DNA from: Brucella pseudintermedia
Lineage (GTDB): Bacteria > Pseudomonadota > Alphaproteobacteria > Rhizobiales > Rhizobiaceae
Direction of reading: 5' to 3'
Length of the DNA: 64,000 bases
Assembly: GCF_008932435.1 (NCBI RefSeq)
Contig: NZ_WBWE01000013.1
Coordinates: 1 to 64,000, forward strand
In this document: positions 33,172 through 40,456 of the stretch, piece by piece
Layout of the letters: each line of letters begins with the position of its first letter
Position numbering within the stretch: the first letter of the stretch is position 1
The notes under the pieces: generated by a model
Seen by the model: only the letters and a program-made list of their open reading frames with translations
What the model was told of the DNA's origin: nothing
Database searches by the model: none
Translations under genes and position numbers: made by a program

Positions 33172-33843
33172 TCATATCCTTGTAATGATGCGGTCATGCG
33201 TGGCGTCAATCGCGGCGATAGCCTTGCGGACGCGTTCTCGCTCGCTGTCGATCAAGACAGGGAGAATTGTGTCGAGAGCCATGGCTTCGACTTCGCGCTG
33301 ATAAGCCTCCAGCGCCTGCACGAAGTGCATGGACCGGTTGAACTCTTGCGGATCGCGACCTTTGAGATCGATTACCGGCTTGGGAGCGGCTTTCTTGCCT
33401 TGCTCGGCAAGCTTGGTGACGGTCGGCGGGTTCTGGCTTTCGACCTGACGCTCAAAATCTTCGTCGGGAATGTTGGCAACTCGAAGCGCGGTGTGCATCT
33501 GGTCGCGGGACAAGCCAGCTTCTTTTGCAACTTCCAACCTAGTAGGAACGCCCCCACTAGGTTCAAGGTCGGTACGCTTCCCCGACTGTGGCTCGATCTG
33601 CTTGAGCAGTTCACCGGCCCGACGAATGGCACGATCCCGAATGCGGGTAGCCATCTTCATCATTTCGTCGTCGTTGGCCTGCTTTGCATAGGAAGCGAGG
33701 GCGGCTGCCTTATCTGCCCATGTCACGCATTCATCTATCTGGACACATTCCGAGAGTGCGTTCTTTGCGTTCTGGTAGGTCGCTGGAAGTTGCGCACTGG
33801 CTGGATTGATAGTTGCTGGCGTTTGGTACTGGATCATGTTCAC
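33172..33843 (-). CDS. putative replication/partition-type DNA-binding protein
   Basis: 223 residues. The pattern VQIDECVTWADKAAALASYA, MATRIRDRAIRRAGELLKQI, TRLEVAKEAGLSRDQMHTAL with an HTH-like segment and ALRVANIPDEDFERQVES is shared with phage early proteins often labelled ParB-like or replication accessory. The C-terminal helix is basic. It follows the Cro-like gene with a 4-base overlap, the position of a replication initiator in lambdoid maps. Confidence 0.55.
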   Translation of the reverse strand: MNMIQYQTPATINPASAQLPATYQNAKNALSECVQIDECVTWADKAAALASYAKQANDDEMMKMATRIRDRAIRRAGELLKQIEPQSGKRTDLEPSGGVPTRLEVAKEAGLSRDQMHTALRVANIPDEDFERQVESQNPPTVTKLAEQGKKAAPKPVIDLKGRDPQEFNRSMHFVQALEAYQREVEAMALDTILPVLIDSERERVRKAIAAIDATHDRIITRI

Positions 33844-34034
33844 GCTGCCTTCTCCCCATACAGATCGGGACGAAGCTCATGGCGGGAAATGCCAGATACC
33901 CTTTCGATTTCCAGAACGCGCTCCGCAGGAACACGTTTCCAAGAGTACATGGCGGTGTGTTTGATGTTGAGGGCGCGGGCTAGCGCAACGACGCCTCCCA
34001 CTTCCTCTGCTGCTTTTGCGACAATCTCGATCAT
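33840..34034 (-). CDS. Cro-like / YdaS-type HTH regulator
   Basis: 64 residues from ATG 34034. EEVGGVVALARALNIKHTAM, then YSWKRVPAERVLEIERVSGI, SRHELRPDLY is the YdaS/Cro fold. It is the first gene of the leftward operon and divergent from CI. The promoter at 34044-34072 places the transcript start within a few bases of this ATG, so the mRNA is probably leaderless and a longer upstream start is excluded. Predicted role: lysis-lysogeny switch. Confidence 0.8.
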   Translation of the reverse strand: MIEIVAKAAEEVGGVVALARALNIKHTAMYSWKRVPAERVLEIERVSGISRHELRPDLYGEKAA

Positions 34035-34043
34035 GGTAGGCAG

Positions 34044-34072
34044 TTGTAGGCTATACCTACCTACCTTGTCAA
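34044..34072 (-). promoter_or_regulatory. early leftward promoter with operator
   Basis: Minus strand TTGACA (34072-34067), 17-base spacer containing TAGGTAGG, -10 CTACAA (34049-34044). The dyad GTAGG-CTATA-CCTAC (34046-34060) overlaps spacer and -10. Sequence and spacing match the rightward promoter at 36086-36114. Confidence 0.75.
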
Positions 34073-34120
34073 GCGTCATATGTAGGTGATTTTTACGTAG
34101 GCGGGATTTACAACGGCGCT

Positions 34121-34828
34121 ATGGAAACAATTGGCGATAGAATACGTCGAGCACGGACCCAAAAAGGACTTACGCAACAACAGCTTGCCGACCATTTCGG
34201 CATAGCTCGCGTTTCTGTGACCCAGTGGGAAAATAATACAACGCAGCCCGGCAGCGACAAGTTAATAGGTCTCACGGAACTGCTTGGCGGGGACGCCGAA
34301 TGGTATATCACCGGTCATGGAATGCCGCCCCTATCAGATGGAGTGAGAATATCCGTCAAGCAAAGTGGCCGCCCGAAGCGCGAAATGACCGACGCTCCAA
34401 ACGCCACCATTGGTGAAAAAGTAACCGGTGCTGGCGTAATGGTTCCTGTCTATGGTCAGGCAGTTGGCGGGATCGACGGGCAGTTTCTGATGAACGGTAC
34501 TATTCTGTATGAGGTGATGGCACCGCCGCAAATCGCGGCAATATCCGGCGCGTATGGCGTCCAGATATCCGGTGACAGCATGTTCCCACGCTATGAGGAT
34601 GGAGAAGTTGCCTTTGTCGATCCGCGCCGTCGGGTCAAGAAGGGTGATTATGTCGTCGCCCAAATCCAGTTTGACGAACACGAACCGCCACACGCCTACG
34701 TGAAGCGCTTTGTTCGTCACAATGCTGAAGAGCTTGTGCTCTCGCAGTTCAACCCGCCGAAAGAACTGATTTTCGATCACGACCAGGTTGTGTCTGTGCA
34801 CTTCATTGCACTGGCGGGAGTTGCTTGA
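34121..34828 (+). CDS. CI-type repressor (XRE HTH + S24 peptidase)
   Basis: 235 residues. HTH about 4-55: IGDRIRRARTQKGLTQQQLA, DHFGIARVSVTQWEN. The C-terminal S24/LexA-like domain has Ser153 in QISGDSMFPRYEDGEVAFVD and Lys195 in HAYVKRFVRH as the self-cleavage dyad. It maintains lysogeny and is expected to be inactivated through RecA. No Shine-Dalgarno precedes the ATG, as with leaderless lambda cI mRNA. It is divergent from the Cro-like gene. Probable operators are the GTAGG-N5-CCTAC sites. Confidence 0.92.
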   Translation: METIGDRIRRARTQKGLTQQQLADHFGIARVSVTQWENNTTQPGSDKLIGLTELLGGDAEWYITGHGMPPLSDGVRISVKQSGRPKREMTDAPNATIGEKVTGAGVMVPVYGQAVGGIDGQFLMNGTILYEVMAPPQIAAISGAYGVQISGDSMFPRYEDGEVAFVDPRRRVKKGDYVVAQIQFDEHEPPHAYVKRFVRHNAEELVLSQFNPPKELIFDHDQVVSVHFIALAGVA

Positions 34829-34875
34829 AAGCGGCTCTATCTCCGGAAGAGTGGGAACGGATTAAGGGTGAATAG
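34825..34875 (+). CDS. possible 16-residue peptide coupled to the repressor stop
   Basis: TTG overlaps the repressor stop (TTGA), with GGGAG upstream: KAALSPEEWERIKGE. Tightly spaced and amphipathic, but very short. Confidence 0.25.
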   Translation: MKAALSPEEWERIKGE

Positions 34876-34883
34876 GGGGCGGG

Positions 34884-35183
34884 ATGAGCGATAGAGATAA
34901 TTTTTTTGACCAGTTTAACACGCCGAAGGCAGTTTCTATCATTGCGGAAAAGGTTGCTGGAAAGCCTTGCCCCATGTGCGATGCGGCTGACTGGCATTTG
35001 GAGGTAAGCAGGACGTTGGAAGGCGAAGTTCCGTCAACTGCATTTCTTTTGAAGGATCCGCGAATGTATTGGGATGGAGCGCCTTCCATTCCTGCCGTGG
35101 CCTTTTCATGCGGTAATTGCGGCTTCATTCGACTTCATAATATCCCGCTCGTATTGAGGGGGGCAAAAGCAAATGGCGAGTGA
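34884..35183 (+). CDS. zinc-ribbon protein downstream of the repressor
   Basis: 99 residues, strong GGGGGCGGG before ATG. Two CxxC pairs (KPCPMCDAADW and FSCGNCGFIRL) about 50 residues apart form a zinc ribbon. It is transcribed with the repressor and overlaps the next gene by 11 bases, so it should be expressed in the lysogen. Possible lysogenic-conversion or superinfection-exclusion role; no direct evidence. Confidence 0.65.
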   Translation: MSDRDNFFDQFNTPKAVSIIAEKVAGKPCPMCDAADWHLEVSRTLEGEVPSTAFLLKDPRMYWDGAPSIPAVAFSCGNCGFIRLHNIPLVLRGAKANGE

Positions 35184-35481
35184 TCGAGATCCCAAACCAT
35201 TCGACAGTTCATCGAACGTGTCTTATATTCACCAGGATAAGAAAGGCGGGCAGCCGCCTTCTGGAGGTGATGAATTGGAAATTCGCGTTTCTGCCCTAGA
35301 GGCAACATCAAAGCGCATTGAAGATAAGCTCGATAAAATCATCGATAAGGTGAGCAAGGTCGAGATTGATGTCGCTCGCCTAGATGGCAAGGTCAGCACA
35401 CTTCCGACCACTCTGCAATTATTGGGTTTCGTAGTCGCTGTATTGGCGATAGCCGGTCTATCGAAATATCTTGCACCCTGA
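35173..35481 (+). CDS. tail-anchored coiled-coil membrane protein
   Basis: 102 residues. A hydrophilic N-terminus is followed by a coiled coil (LEIRVSALEATSKRIEDKLD, IIDKVSKVEIDVARLDGKVS) and a single C-terminal membrane helix (LLGFVVAVLAIAGLSKYLA), giving a tail-anchored topology with the coiled coil in the cytoplasm. Same operon as the repressor. A terminator follows at once. Confidence 0.7.
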   Translation: MASDRDPKPFDSSSNVSYIHQDKKGGQPPSGGDELEIRVSALEATSKRIEDKLDKIIDKVSKVEIDVARLDGKVSTLPTTLQLLGFVVAVLAIAGLSKYLAP

Positions 35482-35486
35482 ACTCA

Positions 35487-35508
35487 GCCCCGCTTCGGCG
35501 GGGTTTTT
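35487..35508 (+). terminator. terminator of the repressor operon
   Basis: CCCCGC-TTCG-GCGGGG-TTTTT shortly after the stop at 35481. Identical in stem and loop to the higBA terminator. Confidence 0.9.
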
Positions 35509-35529
35509 CATTAATCATTCAGATACAGA

Positions 35530-35688
35530 TCACTTTGAGGTGCGCTTCAAGCTTTCTCTCAAGTCTTCCCATAAGGTGACTACTTTTTTCATCGCCCAAT
35601 ACAGGTTCATCGCGCCTAGCATGAGCGTGATTGACGCGACCATTACGCAGAACTGACCGAAATACGGTGAGTTGAATAACTCTTTCAT
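35530..35688 (-). CDS. 52-residue single-span membrane protein in the immunity region
   Basis: ATG 35688 with a near-perfect GGAGGAAGTG before it. MKELFNSPYFGQFCVMVASI, TLMLGAMNLYWAMKKVVTLW, then EDLRESLKRTSK: one membrane span and a basic amphipathic tail. It is convergent with the repressor operon. The minus-strand promoter at 36025-36053 would drive it. Candidate exclusion, antiholin or host-takeover microprotein. Confidence 0.65.
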   Translation of the reverse strand: MKELFNSPYFGQFCVMVASITLMLGAMNLYWAMKKVVTLWEDLRESLKRTSK

Positions 35689-36024
35689 CACTTCCTCCTA
35701 CGCCGCTTTGGGCTGGTTGCGCGTTATTCCTCAACGCATACTGTCTTACGTTTCAGTTCTTATCTCTGATTTCTTGTTCTGAAGGTTGGTGGGGGAAGGG
35801 TTCCAGCTAAAGACCCCCCTACCCCCAGAAAGACAAAAGCCTTCCCAGAGGTGGGGGATCGTTTAGCATGTCCTGAAGGCCGGAGCCGGGAATGGGACAC
35901 ACGCTAGAGCGCCTCTCGGCCACCCGTCCTCTGTTTCTGACAGCACCGTAGGACTTACGACCCCCGCGCTTGCAGCTTCATCAGCAAGGGAATTGCACCC
36001 TCGTCGCTGCTTCGATTTCCTCAC
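35689..36024. other. gene-free structured segment, candidate leader or regulatory RNA
   Basis: No coding frame. It contains G-tract/C-tract pairs (GGTGGGGGAAGG near 35790 with CCTTCCCAGAGG near 35840) and TGTCC...GGGACA enclosing GGC-CGGA-GCC near 35870-35900. It would be transcribed leftward as the leader of the 52-residue membrane gene. Confidence 0.4.
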
Positions 36025-36053
36025 CAATAGTCCCTACCTACATCGCGTGTCAA
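36025..36053 (-). promoter_or_regulatory. leftward promoter with shared operator motif
   Basis: Minus strand TTGACA (36053-36048), 17-base spacer ending in GTAGGTAGGGA, -10 CTATTG (36030-36025). The -10 is poor but spacing and operator motif match the two early promoters. Confidence 0.5.
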
Positions 36054-36061
36054 ATTTTTTT

Positions 36062-36114
36062 GTAGGTCATGCCTACTTTTTTCGTTTGACAATGTAGGTA
36101 GGCATGGCTTACAT
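36062..36114 (+). promoter_or_regulatory. early rightward promoter and operators
   Basis: Dyad GTAGG-TCATG-CCTAC at 36062-36076, then TTGACA (36086-36091), 17-base spacer with GTAGGTAGG, and -10 TTACAT (36109-36114). It is nearly the same sequence as the leftward promoter at 34044-34072. Confidence 0.75.
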
Positions 36115-36188
36115 AGGGTCATCAAAGCGGTTCACGAAGAAGCCAACGCGCCGATCTGTCCCGCGAGATTTCACCAAGAGGTCAAGAG

Positions 36189-36548
36189 ATGCGTGACATA
36201 GCCCTGAATACTGATGAACGCATCTTGCTCAAGGTGCCCACGTCTTCGGGATGGGAATGGTTCGATCCGATGTTGGTTTCCGGTGCCACGTTCTTCGATG
36301 TGGCTAACGAGGCAACCTACCGGAATGCACTGGATATCGTTCGTTTCGATGGATCGACGCTGACTGGCGAGATCATCAACGAACAGGCCGCACCGTACTT
36401 TTCTGGCGATTTTGACGCCCCGCCTTTGTGGGTGAAGGACACGCCATTCTTCAAGCAGATGGCTTTCGAGGAAGAAGAGGACCGGCGCAATCAGGTCCGC
36501 CACGAGCGGTCTTTCAAATCACCATCGATCTATCGGGGAGTAGCCTGA
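36189..36548 (+). CDS. first gene of the rightward operon, unknown
   Basis: 119 residues with GAGG before the ATG. ILLKVPTSSGWEWFDPMLVS, FDVANEATYRNALDIVRFDG and an acidic/basic C-terminus. No known motif. The position directly after the early promoter would suit an antitermination or takeover function, but nothing in the sequence shows it. Confidence 0.55.
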   Translation: MRDIALNTDERILLKVPTSSGWEWFDPMLVSGATFFDVANEATYRNALDIVRFDGSTLTGEIINEQAAPYFSGDFDAPPLWVKDTPFFKQMAFEEEEDRRNQVRHERSFKSPSIYRGVA

Positions 36549-36811
36549 TGTTCTCTGCACTGATGATTTCCACGGCTCTGTCCGTCGTACCAGCCACCAG
36601 ACCGCACGATCCGCATGTTGGGTTTGTGCTGGTTGAAAACCGGGTAGTCGAGCAGATCGGCCCATTCTGGGACCGCGAGGATTGCGAATTCGTCGGCAAG
36701 GGCATCGTGAACCACGCCTTTGAATTGATCTTCCGGCCCTACCAGACAGGCCCCGATGAGGCGCTTCGCCTGATGACCACGGAAGTTGTTTGCCAGCGGA
36801 GGGAGAAATGA
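36548..36811 (+). CDS. small protein with N-terminal signal or membrane segment, unknown
   Basis: 87 residues from ATG 36548 (TGATG overlap). MFSALMISTALSVVPATRP is signal-peptide-like, followed by GFVLVENRVVEQIGPFWDRE, DCEFVGKGIVNH and a C-terminal cysteine. Perhaps exported. Function unknown. Confidence 0.5.
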   Translation: MFSALMISTALSVVPATRPHDPHVGFVLVENRVVEQIGPFWDREDCEFVGKGIVNHAFELIFRPYQTGPDEALRLMTTEVVCQRREK

Positions 36812-36897
36812 TCGCCTCCCCATTCGATCACCTAATCACCATGGCACTGATCGTCGCTTTTATAGCGCTGTGCCAGAGCAAGAGGACGAGGCCGTGA
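36808..36897 (+). CDS. 29-residue membrane microprotein
   Basis: GGAGGGAGAA before ATG 36808; ATGA overlap with the preceding stop and GTGA overlap with the next start. MIASPFDHLITMALIVAFIA, LCQSKRTRP: one membrane span and a basic end. Confidence 0.55.
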   Translation: MIASPFDHLITMALIVAFIALCQSKRTRP

Positions 36898-37229
36898 CTG
36901 AAGAAGACGTAAAAGCATTCCTCGAAGCCAACCGTGAAGACATTAACGCGCAGGTAAAGCAGCGGCTGATTGACGGGCTTCTCCAATCTCACCGGTGGGA
37001 AATGTCGGACCAGATTTCGAAGGTCGTAGGCGAGTTCATGGCTGAGGAAGTCATGCCGGAAGTGAAGAAGTTTCTGGCTTCCGAAAAAGGTCCGATCATC
37101 GAAGCTGCCATAGGTGCAGCAAGCCAAATCGGCGACATGCTTACGCAGGAAATGGTCAAGAAAGCCGCGAAGAACGTCGGTGAAGGAAGTTACCGATATC
37201 GCGATGTCATCAAGCAGATTTTTGAGTGA
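36894..37229 (+). CDS. helical acidic protein, unknown (GTG start)
   Basis: 111 residues from GTG 36894 (GAGGACGAGG upstream); the frame upstream of it is used by the microprotein gene. VTEEDVKAFLEANREDINAQ, VKQRLIDGLLQSHRWEMSDQ, then repeated amphipathic helices. Similar proteins occur in tail or early regions of other phages; no role known. Confidence 0.5.
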   Translation: MTEEDVKAFLEANREDINAQVKQRLIDGLLQSHRWEMSDQISKVVGEFMAEEVMPEVKKFLASEKGPIIEAAIGAASQIGDMLTQEMVKKAAKNVGEGSYRYRDVIKQIFE

Positions 37230-37236
37230 GGCCCCG

Positions 37237-37335
37237 ATGCGTGACCTTATCGAAGACGCTCTTAGCTTCATCGCCGTTTCAACCTTCATCGCAACGTTTG
37301 CAGTATGGGCCGCGTATCTGGCCGAGAAAGTGTGA
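37237..37335 (+). CDS. 32-residue membrane microprotein
   Basis: MRDLIEDALSFIAVSTFIAT, FAVWAAYLAEKV: one membrane span. GAGG upstream. Tight operon spacing supports it. Confidence 0.45.
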   Translation: MRDLIEDALSFIAVSTFIATFAVWAAYLAEKV

Positions 37336-37340
37336 GTGAG

Positions 37341-37550
37341 ATGGAACCCGCATACATACTTTTCGTCTGCATGGGTATTTCTGGATGGGGTTGCGGAGCG
37401 GTGGACAACACACCGCCAATGCCGAAGGCCGACTGCTTCGAAATACTTAGCAGTATGCGCTTCGATACCGACGCACCAGGAGACACACGCCGGTCAACGG
37501 TTGCCTACTGCAAGCCAGCTTCAACAGCAAAGCAGGAGCCAGCAAAATGA
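37341..37550 (+). CDS. small Cys-containing exported-type protein, unknown
   Basis: 69 residues from ATG 37341: MEPAYILFVCMGISGWGCGA is hydrophobic with two Cys, followed by a soluble part with two more (DCFEILSSMRF, VAYCKPAST). Possibly a lipoprotein or disulfide-containing peptide. 4-base overlap with the next gene. Confidence 0.45.
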   Translation: MEPAYILFVCMGISGWGCGAVDNTPPMPKADCFEILSSMRFDTDAPGDTRRSTVAYCKPASTAKQEPAK

Positions 37551-37744
37551 CCGCCCTGTTCCAAGTAAGCCGCAAGCCCCGCGCCCAGACTATCCACGTA
37601 TCCGGTCACGACAGAAAGAAGCCGGATCGGTTCACGCAACACGTAATCCAGACAGCAATCCAGATGCAGAGAGAACTAGCAGCCGAGAACGCTGAATACG
37701 TCCGCGCTCTGGAAGTCGGGTTGGCAGATTTTTCGGGAGAGTGA
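37547..37744 (+). CDS. small basic phage protein, unknown
   Basis: 65 residues: MTALFQVSRKPRAQTIHVSG, HDRKKPDRFTQHVIQTAIQM. The start overlaps the upstream stop (ATGA). Basic N-terminus, helical C-terminus. Confidence 0.5.
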   Translation: MTALFQVSRKPRAQTIHVSGHDRKKPDRFTQHVIQTAIQMQRELAAENAEYVRALEVGLADFSGE

Positions 37745-37745
37745 T

Positions 37746-38414
37746 GTGAAAATCGAGAGCAAATATTCGATTGGAGATACGGTCTATCTGGGCCGCACAG
37801 TCGCCAATCGTAAGCAGCGCCCCTGCCCCGATTGCCTTGGCACCAGGAAGTGGAAGGCTACCTCACCGGCTGGAACTGATTATGATTTTTCGTGCCCACG
37901 GTGCAGCACTTCGTATCGAAGCAACCACGATATGTCGCTGGAATACTCGCTGTTTGAGCCGTTCGTAAACAAGCTGACTATCGGCAGCGTTCAGTTCAAT
38001 AGCGCAGAAGGCGCTTATGATCACGGCTTTCGGTACATGTGTGTCGAGACAGGCGTGGGTTCTGGTTCGGTTTACAATGAATGCGACCTACACCTTTCGG
38101 AAGATGAAGCCATTGCAGCTGCGCAACTGATCGCCAACGAGCAGAACCAGACCGTTGATTGGGTTGTCAAACAGTTCAACCAGACGCTGGAAATATCAGA
38201 TTATCAACTCGGTAGCGCTGCCCTTAAGCTAGCCTCTGACAAGGTACATGCGTCTGTCTCAATGCTTTATCGCCTGCAAGACCTATTCGAACAGATCAAG
38301 GAAGCAGACGACAAGGACGAGATACTTGAAGCCATCAGTGATTATGTCGAACACGACTGGCAAAGGGACAAGGAAAAGGCGCTTGAGCTAGCCCGTGGAG
38401 GTGATCGTGACTGA
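37746..38414 (+). CDS. zinc-binding phage protein of unknown function (GTG start)
   Basis: 222 residues; GTG 37746 with GGGAGAG upstream. A zinc ribbon in the N-terminal part (RPCPDCLGTRKW and FSCPRCSTSY) is followed by a beta-type middle and a helical C-terminus (VHASVSMLYRLQDLFEQIKE). It precedes the RecE-like gene and overlaps it. Confidence 0.55.
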   Translation: MKIESKYSIGDTVYLGRTVANRKQRPCPDCLGTRKWKATSPAGTDYDFSCPRCSTSYRSNHDMSLEYSLFEPFVNKLTIGSVQFNSAEGAYDHGFRYMCVETGVGSGSVYNECDLHLSEDEAIAAAQLIANEQNQTVDWVVKQFNQTLEISDYQLGSAALKLASDKVHASVSMLYRLQDLFEQIKEADDKDEILEAISDYVEHDWQRDKEKALELARGGDRD

Positions 38415-39342
38415 CACCTTGCAGCATCAAGACGGCATTTGGTTCGGCTTGTCTGACACCGACTATCACGCTGATAAGGCTTTGGGATCAACTGGTCTTA
38501 AGAAGCTTGTCCATAGCGCGCCTGACTTCTGGTTTGAAAGCTGGATGAACCCGCACCACGAGGACAATGATACCGAAGCCAAGGTATTCGGTCGCCGCCT
38601 TCATACGTGCGTTCTGGAAGGCGTTGACAAGTTCAAGTCGCTCTACGCGCCGTATATGGGCAAAGGCAACGAGAAGGCCGGAATAGCCGAAATAAAGGCC
38701 ATCAAAGAAGCAGGCAAAGAGCCGATCAAGATCAAGGACTACCACAAGATTTTGCTTGCTTCTCTCTTCATCAAGAAGAACCGGACGCTGGAAAAAGCTT
38801 TCGAGGGTGGTTTGCCGGAAGTGTCTGTATTCTGGACTGTCGATGACATCAGATACAAGGCGCGGTTCGATTATCTGCAAACCCGGTCAATCGTTGATCT
38901 GAAATCCATCGACAACCAGAAGGGCATCGAGTTCACCCAGGCATGTCGAAACGCCATTGCCAACTATGACTACATCGTCTCGGCTCACCATTATTCCGAA
39001 GGCCGCAGACAGATGAAACGGCTCTTGCAGGAAGGCTTAGTGTTTGGCCTGCCCGCTGGAATGGATGGATGGCTGATTAATGTCGCCAACTTCCAGAGCT
39101 TCGCGTTTGTCTTTGTGTTTTGGCAGAAGTCAGCCGCACCGATCTCGCACGGAATAATGATCTCGCCGGATAACCCGATCTACGACAGAGCATCAGAAAT
39201 GATCGCTAAGGCGGTCGCCAATTATCGCCGGTACATGGACGAGTTCGGACCGGATGAGCCTTGGGTGCCAACGACCCAGCTAGACGAACTTTATGAGACA
39301 GACATGCCGGTTTGGTACCAGCAGAAGCTTATCGGAGCGTGA
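38407..39342 (+). CDS. RecE-like exonuclease (exodeoxyribonuclease VIII family)
   Basis: 311 residues from GTG 38407 (GGAGG, 5-base spacing); GTG 38395 is an alternative. The PD-(D/E)XK nuclease order is visible: GRRLHTCVLEG (His), GLPEVSVFWT (Glu), YKARFDYL (Asp), SIVDLKSI (Asp-Leu-Lys), then ANYDYIVSAHHYSEGRRQM. It should resect double-stranded ends 5' to 3' to load the RecT-like annealase encoded next. Confidence 0.88.
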   Translation: MTDTLQHQDGIWFGLSDTDYHADKALGSTGLKKLVHSAPDFWFESWMNPHHEDNDTEAKVFGRRLHTCVLEGVDKFKSLYAPYMGKGNEKAGIAEIKAIKEAGKEPIKIKDYHKILLASLFIKKNRTLEKAFEGGLPEVSVFWTVDDIRYKARFDYLQTRSIVDLKSIDNQKGIEFTQACRNAIANYDYIVSAHHYSEGRRQMKRLLQEGLVFGLPAGMDGWLINVANFQSFAFVFVFWQKSAAPISHGIMISPDNPIYDRASEMIAKAVANYRRYMDEFGPDEPWVPTTQLDELYETDMPVWYQQKLIGA

Positions 39343-39343
39343 A

Positions 39344-40456
39344 ATGAACGATATTTCAACACAACAGGTCGCCAAGCGAGATCGTATCGACGTGCTTGAC
39401 GCGGTGCCGCTTCTGGATACTGGCAGATTTGAACACATGCAGCGGGTTGCTACCGTTATGGCGCGTTCAACTCTGATGCCGGAAAGCCTCTACATGACGG
39501 GCAAGAAGGACGAAAAGGAAATGCTGCCTTACGAGCAAATCCTGTCCAACTGCTTTTTGGTAGTGAACCAGGCTGTTAGATGGGGTCTGGACCCGTTCGC
39601 AGTTGCACAGTGCGTTTCCGTTGTCCATGGCAAGCTTTGCTACGAGGGCAAGCTGGTGTCCGCAGTCTTGCAAGCCAAGATGGGAATGAGCCTACATCAC
39701 CATTTCGACGGTGAAGGCGACGCCATGCGCATCTATCTCAGTGACAAGCCGTTGACAGAGAAGATTATTCCCGAACTTCGTCCCGGTTATCGTCGTCAGG
39801 ATATGCGGTTGCTCGATGGTTCTGTGGCCGAATGGAAAACTACGGGAACGGGCACCCCTTGGACAGCCAAGAACTTTAACCGAATGCTCGTCTATCGCGG
39901 GACAAGAGATTGGTGCCGCATATACGAACCAGCCCTGATGCTTGGCGTCTACACCGACGACGAAATGGTGGACATGACGGAGGCTTCGCGCTTTCGCAGA
40001 GCCAATGACATCACGCCGGTCCAGACCGTTGCTGATCCTTTCGGAGATGAGCCACAGAGCGCGAAAATCGAAGAAGCGGAGATTGTTACCGAAGAAACCG
40101 AAATACCAGCCAGCGAGCCGGATGCGGGCGAACAGGGGGTGTCTGAAGATGACGCAGGTCAGCCAAGCGCAGAGGTCGAGAAGCGGGAGCTTATGAGGCT
40201 GGTTGTCCAACTGGTCGCGCTGACCAAGGAATGCGACCCGAACGACCCTGAGACCGTCAAGGCCGGTGTTATGGATTGGGCCAAGGGCTTCATGACCACA
40301 GCCCAGATAAAGTCCCAGGAAGGCATCGCGAAGGCACGGAAAATTACAAGCTGGTTTGGCGGCGTAGCGGTTGGCTTCAACACGCAACAGTCAGCCTTGG
40401 AAGACGCTTGCGCTCTTATCGGTGCCGATGTTGCTGAACTGGATGAGGTGGAATGA
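39344..40456 (+). CDS. RecT-like single-strand annealing protein with acidic C-terminal extension
   Basis: 370 residues from ATG 39344 (GGAGCG upstream). The core has QRVATVMARSTLMPESLYMT, GLDPFAVAQCVSVVHGKLCY, EGKLVSAVLQAKMGMSLHHH, as in the RecT/Redbeta group. From about residue 225 an acidic linker (EEAEIVTEETEIPASEPDAG) leads to an extra helical domain to the end. It pairs with RecE for phage recombination. The extension is not part of the minimal family and could recruit SSB or other partners. Confidence 0.82.
   Translation: MNDISTQQVAKRDRIDVLDAVPLLDTGRFEHMQRVATVMARSTLMPESLYMTGKKDEKEMLPYEQILSNCFLVVNQAVRWGLDPFAVAQCVSVVHGKLCYEGKLVSAVLQAKMGMSLHHHFDGEGDAMRIYLSDKPLTEKIIPELRPGYRRQDMRLLDGSVAEWKTTGTGTPWTAKNFNRMLVYRGTRDWCRIYEPALMLGVYTDDEMVDMTEASRFRRANDITPVQTVADPFGDEPQSAKIEEAEIVTEETEIPASEPDAGEQGVSEDDAGQPSAEVEKRELMRLVVQLVALTKECDPNDPETVKAGVMDWAKGFMTTAQIKSQEGIAKARKITSWFGGVAVGFNTQQSALEDACALIGADVAELDEVE

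Noticed and set aside
32626-34089. 487-codon plus-strand open frame
   Set aside because: Covers several coherent minus-strand genes, including the Cro-like regulator and its promoter. No motif and no ribosome site.
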